Shown one piece after another: positions 50,413-58,520 of a DNA stretch of 64,000 bases; the first letter of the stretch is position 1; each line of letters begins with the position of its first letter. The position numbers were made by a program, and so were the translations under genes. This DNA is from an uncultured Erysipelotrichaceae bacterium (GTDB lineage: Bacteria > Bacillota_I > Bacilli_A > Erysipelotrichales > Erysipelotrichaceae), in contig CALVFJ010000004.1 of assembly GCA_944326795.1 (NCBI GenBank), positions 1 through 64,000 of the forward strand, given 5' to 3'. The notes under the pieces were generated by a model. It ran no database searches, had not been told where the DNA came from, and saw nothing but the letters and a program-made list of their open reading frames with translations.

Positions 50413-51072
50413 ATGATATACATAGTAGAAGATGATTTAAATATTCAGGAATTGGTCGTATATTCCTTAAAACAAACTGGTTTTGATGCCATAGGATTTT
50501 CCTGTGCAGGCGATTTTTTAGCTGCAATTAACCCAAACAATTGTGATCTGGTATTATTAGATATAATGTTGCCAGATGATAATGGTTTGGATGTCTTAAA
50601 AAAAATTAAGGCAAACCCCGCCTATCAGAAGATCCCCATCATCATGCTAACGGCAAAATCTAGTGAATATGACAAAGTTTTAGGACTAGATCTAGGCGCT
50701 GATGATTATGTTGCAAAACCTTTTGGTATCATGGAGCTTATCGCCAGGATAAAAGCAGTATTACGCCGCAATAATAAACATTCAAATACGCTTCAATATA
50801 AAGATATAGTCTTGGATGATCATAGCCACAATGTCTATGTCCGTAATAATAAGGTCATCCTAACGCTCAAAGAATATGAACTTCTAAAAAAGCTTATGGA
50901 GAATCAAGGAATGGTAATGACTAGAGAGCAATTATTAGAAGATATTTGGGGATATGACTATTATGGTGAAACCCGAACTGTTGATGTACATATCAGGACC
51001 TTAAGATCTAAGCTAAATGATGAACAAAACTATATAGAAACCATCCGTGGCGTTGGATATAAGATTGGCTAA
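50413..51072 (+). CDS. phoP: Phosphate response regulator PhoP
   Basis: OmpR-family regulator of 219 aa: acidic pair in IVEDDLN, phosphoacceptor D50 (VLLDIML), K102 (VAKPF), C-terminal winged helix with SLK-type region TLKEYELLKKLMENQ and TIRGVGYKIG at the end. Naming rests on the neighbouring pst genes and PhoP boxes. There is no Shine-Dalgarno sequence upstream, unlike the other genes of this window, and the -10 lies seven bases ahead, so a leaderless mRNA is likely. Confidence 0.9.
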   Translation: MIYIVEDDLNIQELVVYSLKQTGFDAIGFSCAGDFLAAINPNNCDLVLLDIMLPDDNGLDVLKKIKANPAYQKIPIIMLTAKSSEYDKVLGLDLGADDYVAKPFGIMELIARIKAVLRRNNKHSNTLQYKDIVLDDHSHNVYVRNNKVILTLKEYELLKKLMENQGMVMTREQLLEDIWGYDYYGETRTVDVHIRTLRSKLNDEQNYIETIRGVGYKIG

Positions 51073-52358
51073 TGAGAAAACGTATATTTTTAACGATAAT
51101 CCTGATCGTTTCAGTTGCTTTATTATTTTCAAATCTTTTTCTATCATCATTTATTACTTATATTCTTGCTGATAATGTCAAAGATGAAGTAAAAAGAGAA
51201 ACGACAGAATTAAAACAAATGATCGATGATGGCTACAACTTTGAAGAAGCACTTTTGACCAACGCAAGAATTACTATTATTTCAACTAATGGCGAGGTTA
51301 TTTTCGATAGCCAACATATAGATCTTGAAAATCATCTTGATCGTCCGGAAATTATTACAGCGATAAAAAAAGGAACTGGTGAGTCATTACGTAAATCAGA
51401 TACCATAAATCAAGATATGTACTATTATGCCGTATTGCTGGATGATGGAAATATCTTAAGATTATCGATGGAAACTTCTAGTTTTATCGGTATCCTAGCA
51501 CCAGTTATCCTGTTTTCACTATTTATATTATGTTTATTAATATTAATCTGTTTCTTTGTAGCTCGTTGGCAGTCAAATGTCATAGTTAAGCCGATAAATG
51601 AGCTTAATTTAGCTAATCCTAATGCTAATGACATTTATCCTGAGCTTGTCCCATTGATAAATAATCTTCATCTTCATAATGAATTACGTAAAGAATTTAG
51701 TGCCAATGTTTCTCATGAACTAAAAACTCCCCTTACTTCCATAAGTGGTTACGCAGAAATAATGGCTAATGGCATTGCCAAAGAAAAAGATATAAGAATA
51801 TTCGCTAATAAGATATACCAAGAATCACAAAATTTAATCAATAAAATAAACGATATCATCAAAATATCCAAATTAGATGAAAATAAAATTGATCTAGAAA
51901 TTGCTGAAGTAAACTATGATCAACTTATCAGCAAATCCATCGATAAATTAGATAAATTTATCTTTGATAAAAATATCAAGATCATTTATCATCACAAAAA
52001 TATATATGGACAATGCATCAGCTATGTCATGGAAGATATCCTTTATAACCTTATTCAAAACGCTATTAAATACAACAAATGTAACGGCACGGTCTTTATC
52101 ACCTTAGATGAAGATAAAAATAATATTCTGATCAAGATCAAAGATACGGGAATAGGTATTAAAAAAGAAGATTTACCCCGAATATATGAACGCTTTTATC
52201 GGGGCGATAAATCACACAATACTGCCATCGAAGGATCTGGTCTAGGTTTATCGATTGTCAAACATGGTGTTGGCTTACATCATGGTACCATAGAATGTGA
52301 TAGCGACCTTGGAATTCAAACAACATTTAATTTAAGATTTCCAAAAAAAATAATCTAG
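51072..52358 (+). CDS. phoR: Phosphate sensor histidine kinase PhoR
   Basis: Sensor kinase of 428 aa: TM1 about 7-32, short extracytoplasmic domain about 33-135, TM2 about 138-163, then phosphorylated His215 in NVSHELKTPLTSISGY, N box NLIQNAIKYNK, G1 IKDTGIGIKKEDLP and G2 GSGLGLSIVK. The ATG overlaps the phoP stop (TAATG), a translational coupling. PAS domain not seen, so this is the short type. Confidence 0.92.
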   Translation: MRKRIFLTIILIVSVALLFSNLFLSSFITYILADNVKDEVKRETTELKQMIDDGYNFEEALLTNARITIISTNGEVIFDSQHIDLENHLDRPEIITAIKKGTGESLRKSDTINQDMYYYAVLLDDGNILRLSMETSSFIGILAPVILFSLFILCLLILICFFVARWQSNVIVKPINELNLANPNANDIYPELVPLINNLHLHNELRKEFSANVSHELKTPLTSISGYAEIMANGIAKEKDIRIFANKIYQESQNLINKINDIIKISKLDENKIDLEIAEVNYDQLISKSIDKLDKFIFDKNIKIIYHHKNIYGQCISYVMEDILYNLIQNAIKYNKCNGTVFITLDEDKNNILIKIKDTGIGIKKEDLPRIYERFYRGDKSHNTAIEGSGLGLSIVKHGVGLHHGTIECDSDLGIQTTFNLRFPKKII

Positions 52359-52380
52359 TAATTACTAGATTATTTTTTTT
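52342..52380. terminator. Bidirectional terminator, phoPR / pst operon
   Basis: Near-perfect palindrome ATAATCTAGTAA/TTACTAGATTAT with A run before and T run after. The phoR stop codon is inside the left arm. It ends both convergent phosphate operons. Confidence 0.9.
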
Positions 52381-52385
52381 ATTAT

Positions 52386-53021
52386 TTAATCAAATTCTAT
52401 GTGTTGACCTTTCACTTGATAAATTATATGCTCGCAGATATTTTTGGTATGATCTCCAGCTCTTTCAATATTTCTAATCATTTCAGAAATATTGATGATA
52501 TCGTCTGCCTTATAATGTTCATTTGTTCTTAAACTATCAGATATTTCTTTAAATTTTTTATTTATGATCTCATCTTCATCAGGGATCTGCATTGCCCATT
52601 TGCTGTCTTCTTTGGCATAAGCATCCATAGCATGATCTAACATCGTTAAAAACTCGTCCATGATTGCCTTGGTCATCTTTTTTGTTTCATCGTCAAGATC
52701 ATCATTTTTTATGACAAAACTAGCGATGTTTTTAGAATAATCACCGATACGTTCTAGATCTGTAGTTATTTTTATAGCAGCAATTACTTTTCTTAGATCA
52801 CTTGCTACCGGAGATAATAATGCTAAACACTCAATAGCCGTATCATTGACTTCTTCTTCGCAACGGTTTACAAATTCATCCATCTTTATGACTTCTAAAG
52901 CTTTATCCACATCCATCGTTTCTAAACATTCATAAACCTTGCCATACATGTTATTGATCAAGGTTGCCATATGTAATACTACTTGTTTCAAATTATCTAA
53001 TTTATCATCTATTTTAACCAT
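52386..53021 (-). CDS. phoU: Phosphate uptake regulator PhoU
   Basis: Helical protein linking Pst transport activity to PhoR signalling. 211 aa with two PhoU three-helix repeats: LDNLKQVVLHMATLI at the start, CLALLSPVASDLRKVIAAIKITTDLERIGDYSKNIA in the first repeat and MIRNIERAGDHTKNICEHIIYQ in the second. Two metal-binding E/DxxxD motifs are present. The start MVKIDD at 53021 lies 4 bases after the pstB stop; the SD AGGAAGG is rather distant (13 bases). Confidence 0.93.
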   Translation of the reverse strand: MVKIDDKLDNLKQVVLHMATLINNMYGKVYECLETMDVDKALEVIKMDEFVNRCEEEVNDTAIECLALLSPVASDLRKVIAAIKITTDLERIGDYSKNIASFVIKNDDLDDETKKMTKAIMDEFLTMLDHAMDAYAKEDSKWAMQIPDEDEIINKKFKEISDSLRTNEHYKADDIINISEMIRNIERAGDHTKNICEHIIYQVKGQHIEFD

Positions 53022-53025
53022 CTTA

Positions 53026-53781
53026 TCATCCAAACCTTCCTGTAATATAATCTTCTGTTCTTTTATCTTTAGGATTTTGGAATATGACCGATGTTTTATC
53101 ATATTCAATTATATCTCCTAATAAGAAAAAAGCTGTATAGTCGCTCACCCTACTAGCTTGCTGCATAGAATGGGTAACGATGATTATCGTATAATCATTT
53201 TTTAAAGTTTCGATTAATTCTTCGATCTTACTAGTAGCAATCGGATCTAGGGCACTCGTTGGTTCATCCATCAGGATTACTTCAGGTTGCATAGCAATAG
53301 CCCGAGCTATGCATAATCTTTGTTGCTGACCTCCTGATAATCCTAATGCACTCTCATGTAGGCGATCATGAACTTCATCCCAAAGAGCAGCTTGTTTTAA
53401 TGATTTTTCCACGATCTTATTTAGCTCCGCCTTATTTTTTAAGCCATGACATTTAGGACCGTAAACGATATTTTCGTAAATAGACATCGGAAATGGATTA
53501 GGTTTTTGAAAAACCATTCCAACTTTAGTTCGTAATTCAACTACATCTGTTTTTGTTTCATAGATATTAATCCCATCTTTTAAGATATTTCCCTCGATCT
53601 TGCATCCTTCGATAAGATCATTCATACGATTTAAACAGCGTAAAAATGTCGACTTACCGCACCCGCTTGGTCCTATAAAAGCCGTAACCTTATTTTTATA
53701 TAAATCTATATTTATGTTTTTCAGTGCTTGTTTTTCACCATAATATAAATTTAAATCAGTTACATTGAAACATGTATCCAT
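53026..53781 (-). CDS. pstB: Phosphate ABC transporter ATPase PstB
   Basis: ATPase of the high-affinity phosphate importer. 251 aa. Walker [20 protein letters not shown], signature [16 protein letters not shown], Walker [13 protein letters not shown]. Two PstB-type features: NRMND after Walker A and [22 protein letters not shown]. Operon pstS-pstC-pstA-pstB-phoU. Confidence 0.97.
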   Translation of the reverse strand: MDTCFNVTDLNLYYGEKQALKNINIDLYKNKVTAFIGPSGCGKSTFLRCLNRMNDLIEGCKIEGNILKDGINIYETKTDVVELRTKVGMVFQKPNPFPMSIYENIVYGPKCHGLKNKAELNKIVEKSLKQAALWDEVHDRLHESALGLSGGQQQRLCIARAIAMQPEVILMDEPTSALDPIATSKIEELIETLKNDYTIIIVTHSMQQASRVSDYTAFFLLGDIIEYDKTSVIFQNPKDKRTEDYITGRFG

Positions 53782-53796
53782 TCTTTTTCATCCCTT

Positions 53797-55002
53797 CTAT
53801 ACAAAATTCTTGCTTAACTTTTTCCCTACGATCTTTACAACGATATTTAGAATCAGCACAACCGATAGTATTATTATAGAAATCGCACAAGCAAGTTCAA
53901 AATTAGGTTGTTCCGCAGACATAAAAGACCAAATCATCAAAGATAAACTAGTTGCTGGTCCATTGATCACTGGATTGTCGCTGATAAACGTTCCCATCGT
54001 ATAAATTAAAGCTGCACTTTCACCAATTACCCTACCAATGCTTAGTAGTACCCCTGTCAATATTCCATTCATACAGCAAGGTAGCACCACTTTAAAGATC
54101 GTTTGTGATTTAGTTGCACCTAAAGATAAAGATGCATCTCTTAAACTTTGCGGCACAACGATAAGTGCTTCTTCAACGCTACGAATTATCGTTGGAAGCA
54201 AGATTATCGCCATTGTTAAACCACCTAAAAGGATACTTGTTCCCGTAGCTCCAAATACGGTCGTTACAGGAAACAAAACTGATACTCCCATCAAACCATA
54301 AACGATGCTTGGTACCCCTGTTAGTGTTTCAATACCTTGACGCAACCAACGATTTATCTTGCTCTTATCTGCATACTCATTTAAATATATTGCGCTAGCA
54401 ATGCCAATAGGCAATGAGATAATCAAACTTATTAGAATAAGATATAATGTTGCTATAAGCGATCCCCGAATTCCTCCTCCAGGTGATTTCATATATATAC
54501 TGGTTATTGAACTAGCATTATCTAAACTTTCTTGTAATGCTTGTGCATCTTGCTTAAGTATCTTTCCAGCAATTGCAGTGTTTCCTTCACTATCGATATA
54601 ATCGATTTTTTCGATCATATACCCTTTTTCCATTGGAACTATTTGACCATAAGTTTCTCCCGCTGTTAAGCTTGTCAATTGTTCAAATGGACTATTTTCG
54701 GCAATATATTCTACACTGATAACTTTCTCATTATGAGAAGTAACCTCATCGATAAAACTAACACCCCATTTACTTGAAAAATATCCTTTACAGCCATCAC
54801 ACTCAAATGTTGATGACTGATCATTCTCAACGGCAACCAAATAGTTTTTTGACCAATAGTCATTCTTCAATAAATCAACATTAATTAGTTTTAAACCATT
54901 TATCAATACATATATTAAGATCGATCCTAAAACCAATACCCCTAAGAAGGCACACAAATAAGTAATGCTATTTAATAAACTATCTTTCAACTTTCTACTC
55001 AT
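53797..55002 (-). CDS. pstA: Phosphate ABC transporter permease PstA with large insertion
   Basis: Membrane permease of 401 aa; PstA is normally about 280-300. TM1 is about 12-37. Residues about 45-172 form an extracytoplasmic insertion with Cys68 and Cys71 (FECDGCKGYF) and a second segment (PFEQLTSLTAGETYGQI). The remaining part, from GGGIRGSLIATLYLILISLI, is a normal BPD_transp_1 permease with RQGIETLTGVPSIVYGLMG. The ATG overlaps the pstC stop by 4 bases. No frameshift or fusion is apparent. Confidence 0.93.
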   Translation of the reverse strand: MSRKLKDSLLNSITYLCAFLGVLVLGSILIYVLINGLKLINVDLLKNDYWSKNYLVAVENDQSSTFECDGCKGYFSSKWGVSFIDEVTSHNEKVISVEYIAENSPFEQLTSLTAGETYGQIVPMEKGYMIEKIDYIDSEGNTAIAGKILKQDAQALQESLDNASSITSIYMKSPGGGIRGSLIATLYLILISLIISLPIGIASAIYLNEYADKSKINRWLRQGIETLTGVPSIVYGLMGVSVLFPVTTVFGATGTSILLGGLTMAIILLPTIIRSVEEALIVVPQSLRDASLSLGATKSQTIFKVVLPCCMNGILTGVLLSIGRVIGESAALIYTMGTFISDNPVINGPATSLSLMIWSFMSAEQPNFELACAISIIILSVVLILNIVVKIVGKKLSKNFV

Positions 55003-55919
55003 GAATTTTTACCAATCCTATTCTTAAGTGAATTTAATAGCCAATTTGAAAAGAAAATTACAAACAGCAAAACGATACCAACCGAAAAACGAATATCATA
55101 ATCCAAACCAGAAGTTTCTTTCAAACCAGCAAGCATCGTGCTCGTTAAAGTTCTAGTAATATCAAATAGATCAAATGTTGGTCCAAATAATTTATTACCA
55201 GCAACCATGCTAACTGCCGTTGCCTCACCAAAAGCTCTACCAATTCCTAAAATTGCTCCAGCAAATATTCCACTTTTAGCACTAGTTAATACAACTTTAA
55301 AATTAGTTTGCGTTCGTGTAGCTCCTAATGCTAAAGAAGCATTTTCTAGATCTTTATCAACAGCTTGGATTGCCGTAATTGACATACTGGTAATAGTTGG
55401 AAAGATCATGATAGCCAATAAGATGATCACTGCCAACAAGCTGCTTCCTCCTGCTGTGGTAATTCCAAAGATCGAAGCTAGCCATTTTACAAATATAACG
55501 ATTAATCCACTAGCGAATACACCATATACGATGCTAGGCACACTTGCTAATAATTCAACAACGCTCTTCATCAACACGCTTAACTTTTTAGGAGCAATCT
55601 TTACAATGAATAATGCACATAATACGCTTATTGGAAAGGATAATAGCAAACTAGCAAAAGCACTAATCAAGGTATTGATAACAATAAAACCTACGCCATA
55701 AATTCCTTGATCTTGACGATATGTTGTCCCAAACAAAAAGTCAATGATATTTACTTGACCGAACTCATAACCTGGTAAAAATGGCGAAATTCCCTTCATG
55801 AAAATGAAGAGAACCAGAATAACTATAAAGCTGCTGGATAAGATCGCCATCGCCAGAAAGAAGGTCTTACAAATACCATCAATTAATTTATTTTTCTTCT
55901 CCTTACTAGCGTCGATCAT
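54999..55919 (-). CDS. pstC: Phosphate ABC transporter permease PstC
   Basis: Second permease subunit, 306 aa, usual length. Landmarks: FGTTYRQDQGIYGVGFIVINTLISA, VELLASVPSIVYGVFASGL and ENASLALGATRTQTNFKVVL, the EAA loop that contacts PstB. Ribosome site GGTGAAATAATC. Between pstS and pstA. Confidence 0.96.
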   Translation of the reverse strand: MIDASKEKKNKLIDGICKTFFLAMAILSSSFIVILVLFIFMKGISPFLPGYEFGQVNIIDFLFGTTYRQDQGIYGVGFIVINTLISAFASLLLSFPISVLCALFIVKIAPKKLSVLMKSVVELLASVPSIVYGVFASGLIVIFVKWLASIFGITTAGGSSLLAVIILLAIMIFPTITSMSITAIQAVDKDLENASLALGATRTQTNFKVVLTSAKSGIFAGAILGIGRAFGEATAVSMVAGNKLFGPTFDLFDITRTLTSTMLAGLKETSGLDYDIRFSVGIVLLFVIFFSNWLLNSLKNRIGKNS

Positions 55920-55921
55920 GA

Positions 55922-56866
55922 TTATTTCACCGCATTAAAATCTGTTAAAGTTCCTGAATATATTTGATTTAAGCTGTCAGCAGAAATATCGCTCAATGTA
56001 TTATCAGCATTAACGATCGTTACAACTGCATCGATAGCATATTGACCACTACTCATCGCAGTGCTAACATCTTCATCTTCGTTGAAGCTGCGTGAAGCAA
56101 AACCAATATCAGCTGCATTAACACCAGTTTTTTCTTCTCCTAAAACACGTTTGTAACCATCTCCTGATCCTGTTTGATTCATCACAAATTGAAAGTTACC
56201 TGCTAATGGAACAAATGATTCTAGAGCGGCTTTTAAAGTTTTTTCTACGCTAGTTGAACCAGCTGTAGAAATTGTGATAGAACTATTATCTTGATTAACG
56301 ATTGGATGATTTTTAGCTAGTTCAGCCCAAGGTGTTCCTTTTGATAAGTCAACAACGCCACCTGCTGATTCAACAACTAACATACCTTCAGTAGAATTAC
56401 ATAAATAATCGATGAAAGCTGCTACTAATTGTTCTTTTTCTGTTGAACCAAAATCACCAGCTGCTCTTGTAACATAAGAAAATGGTCTTTGCATTCCATA
56501 AGAACCATCCAACACTGTTTCTTCGCTAGGCTCTACTCCTTCAAAATTTAATGGTTTAACATTATTAGCAGCAAAATCTGTACTTAAAGATACATAGCCA
56601 ATTCCATTTTCATCAGTACCTACTTTAGTTGCCATGTCTCCATTGCTGCTAACTTCAATAGCTGTAGCTGTTAATTCTTCTAAGCCAATTGCTTTTTCAA
56701 ATGCTTCACGAGTTCCACTAGTTGCATCACGTGTATACACATTGATACTACTTGTTTGTGCAGTTGGTTCTTTAGTATCTTCTGTAGATGAAGAATCAGC
56801 TGCAGGCGTGCTTGAACACCCTACTAAAAGCATCAAACTGAATAAAACACATAAAATTCTTTTCAT
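55922..56866 (-). CDS. pstS: Phosphate-binding lipoprotein PstS, circularly permuted
   Basis: Phosphate-capture lipoprotein of the Pst importer. 314 aa. Signal peptide with lipobox LVGC (Cys17). The two halves are in reverse order compared with ordinary PstS. Residues about 40-175 match the usual C-terminal half: R46-x3-S50-G51-T52, then SSNGDMATKV, GIGYVSLSTD and AAFIDYLCNSTEG. Residues about 195-314 match the usual N-terminal half: AGSTSVEK (T205), QTGSGDG (S234), ADIGFAS (D253) and LNQIYSGTLTDFNAVK. The start at 56866 has GGAGGAAAAT upstream. All phosphate-contact segments survive, so it should work. Confidence 0.92.
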   Translation of the reverse strand: MKRILCVLFSLMLLVGCSSTPAADSSSTEDTKEPTAQTSSINVYTRDATSGTREAFEKAIGLEELTATAIEVSSNGDMATKVGTDENGIGYVSLSTDFAANNVKPLNFEGVEPSEETVLDGSYGMQRPFSYVTRAAGDFGSTEKEQLVAAFIDYLCNSTEGMLVVESAGGVVDLSKGTPWAELAKNHPIVNQDNSSITISTAGSTSVEKTLKAALESFVPLAGNFQFVMNQTGSGDGYKRVLGEEKTGVNAADIGFASRSFNEDEDVSTAMSSGQYAIDAVVTIVNADNTLSDISADSLNQIYSGTLTDFNAVK

Positions 56867-56923
56867 ATTTTCCTCCATACCTCTTGGTACATAAATATTT
56901 AAACAATCTAAAATTAAATACAT

Positions 56924-56950
56924 ATTATAGAAATGTTAAATGTATGTAAA
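56924..56950 (-). promoter_or_regulatory. PhoP box and promoter of pstS
   Basis: Minus strand TTTACA-N5-TTAACA (56950-56934), hexamers 11 bases apart as in Bacillus Pho boxes (consensus TTaACA-like), followed by TATAAT (56929-56924). No good -35, as is usual for PhoP-activated promoters. Confidence 0.65.
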
Positions 56951-56951
56951 A

Positions 56952-56978
56952 TCAAAAAAGACCATCTATCTGGTCTTA
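56952..56978 (-). terminator. Terminator of the pyridoxal kinase gene
   Basis: AAGACC/GGTCTT stem with an 8-base loop, then a U run in the minus-strand transcript. It lies upstream of the pst promoter. Confidence 0.75.
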
Positions 56979-57063
56979 ATCACATGTAAAACATTCTACT
57001 TCTTGAATATTAGCTTTTTTATAATAACTGATTTACGATCAATTTTTAAGCTGATGTCATTTC

Positions 57064-57891
57064 CTAGATAATATCTTTTAAAAAAGGTTCGATCTTTAGG
57101 GTTTTAAAATGATTTTCCGGTATGGTTTTATCATGTACCATATTTATATCTATCAAACTGTTAACGGCTTTTATGGCCTTTAAAACAGCCTCTTTTAAAG
57201 CTTCGCCTTTCATTATTCCATTTGTTAATACTGCTGAAAAGATATCACCTGTACCAGCAAATCTTATATTGATATGGTCATATGGTAAGAAAAAGAACTC
57301 ATCCTTAAAATGATCGTATCCATACACTCCATGCTGACCATTTTCCAACACACAACTAGTAATGACCATAGATCGAACATTTTGTTTTTTCAGTTTTTCA
57401 TAAATTGTTTTAAGTTGCTTTTTAGTACATATCATATTCATTGGCAATTCGCTTAGCAATAAGCTTTCCGTATAATTAGGAATAATAAAATCGGCTAATT
57501 CACATAATTGTTGAAACATTTTTATGGTTTGTTCATTCATGCCATTATATAATCTTCCATCATCAGCCATGATCGGATCAACAATTAGCATCATTTGAGG
57601 GTTACTTTTTTTAATTTCTTTTATGATCGATACTTGCTGAGGATCTACTATAAAACCTGTACATAAACAATCAAAAGTAATGCCAAGTTCTCGATATAAT
57701 TTTATGCACTTTTCTAAATAAGCAGTCATATTTTCAATGATAAATTTCCCATAATCTAGCGTATTGCTTACAAGAGCACTAGGTACCCCATAAACTTCAT
57801 AACCATAAAATGATAAGATCGGCATCATTGCACTTAATGCGACTTTGCCATAACTAAGCAAATCATTGATCAATAATATTTTTTTGCTCAT
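57064..57891 (-). CDS. Pyridoxal/pyridoxamine kinase (PdxK/PdxY-like)
   Basis: PfkB/ribokinase-fold kinase of 275 aa that makes PLP from unphosphorylated vitamers. LINDLLSYGKVALSAMMPILS at the N-terminus, VDPIMADDGRLYNG, and the anion-hole motif FAGTGDIFSAVLTNG. Could also be a pyrimidine kinase, but PMADDGRLY and the opening sequence favour vitamin B6. PLP is needed by the two desulfurases of the window. AAGGAGCG is placed before the ATG, partly overlapping the previous terminator. Confidence 0.85.
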   Translation of the reverse strand: MSKKILLINDLLSYGKVALSAMMPILSFYGYEVYGVPSALVSNTLDYGKFIIENMTAYLEKCIKLYRELGITFDCLCTGFIVDPQQVSIIKEIKKSNPQMMLIVDPIMADDGRLYNGMNEQTIKMFQQLCELADFIIPNYTESLLLSELPMNMICTKKQLKTIYEKLKKQNVRSMVITSCVLENGQHGVYGYDHFKDEFFFLPYDHINIRFAGTGDIFSAVLTNGIMKGEALKEAVLKAIKAVNSLIDINMVHDKTIPENHFKTLKIEPFLKDII

Positions 57892-57904
57892 AAACGCTCC
57901 TTAA

Positions 57905-57930
57905 AAGGGCATTCATTTAAGAATGCCCTT
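57905..57930 (-). terminator. Terminator between hpf and the pyridoxal kinase gene
   Basis: AAGGGCATTC/GAATGCCCTT 10-bp stem with a 6-base loop; the following U run is short, so it may be leaky and permit some readthrough into the kinase gene. Confidence 0.6.
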
Positions 57931-57934
57931 GTTT

Positions 57935-58462
57935 TTATTCAGTTTCAATTAATCCGTATTTACCATCATTTCGTTTATAAACAACAGAAATGCAATCTTC
58001 TTCATTATCTGTATAAATAAAGAAGCTGTGTCCTAACATCTCCATTCTCATGATAGCTTCTTCCAGATCCATTCTTTCTGGATTAACGGTCTTTGTTTTT
58101 ACTGGTGTATCTTTTTCACCTAATAAATTATCATCTTGTTCTATAAAGCTTTCAGCTAATGAATCTTTATGTCTTCTAGATAATCTAGTTTTTTGTCTTC
58201 TAATTTGATCTTCCAATTTATCAATAGCTAAATCGATTGCAGCATAGAAATCTTCATGCTCAACCTCAGCTCTTAATATACCTACTTTTGTAGGAATCGT
58301 TACTTCTATTTTTTGGGTATTTGGATATACACGGCAAACGACTCTAGCAATCGTATTAGGATCGATCAGGATATATTTATCCAAAAATCCCAGTTTCGCT
58401 TCGATCTTCTCGCGCATTCCTTCAGTAACTGTTATATTTTTTCCGACAATTTCAAATCTCAT
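57935..58462 (-). CDS. hpf: Ribosome hibernation promoting factor, long form
   Basis: Binds 30S and drives 100S ribosome dimers in stationary phase. About 175 aa. N-terminal HPF domain (RFEIVGKNITVTEGMREKIEAKLGFLDKYI and EDFYAAIDLAIDKLEDQIRRQKTRL), linker, and C-terminal dimerisation domain (MRMEMLGHSFFIYTDNEEDCISVVYKRNDGKYGLIE). The ATG at 58462 has AGGAGGT eight bases upstream; 11 codons before it are in the promoter region. Confidence 0.95.
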   Translation of the reverse strand: MRFEIVGKNITVTEGMREKIEAKLGFLDKYILIDPNTIARVVCRVYPNTQKIEVTIPTKVGILRAEVEHEDFYAAIDLAIDKLEDQIRRQKTRLSRRHKDSLAESFIEQDDNLLGEKDTPVKTKTVNPERMDLEEAIMRMEMLGHSFFIYTDNEEDCISVVYKRNDGKYGLIETE

Positions 58463-58520
58463 AAAATTGTACCTCCTGTTATCCATATTATACACTATAA
58501 AATTAGATTATGGGTGATTT

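Noticed and set aside
55138-55701. Plus-strand open frame of 187 codons opposite pstC
   Set aside because: It is the antisense shadow of a well-supported permease, rich in Ala/Ile/Asn repeats, with no SD and no family resemblance.
50413-56866. Pst locus as part of a mobile island
   Set aside because: No repeats, integrase or tRNA borders; base composition looks like the surroundings.
55922-56866. PstS read as a frameshift or a fusion of two truncated genes
   Set aside because: It is one open frame with signal peptide and stop, and both halves are complete with all binding motifs; permutation explains it better.
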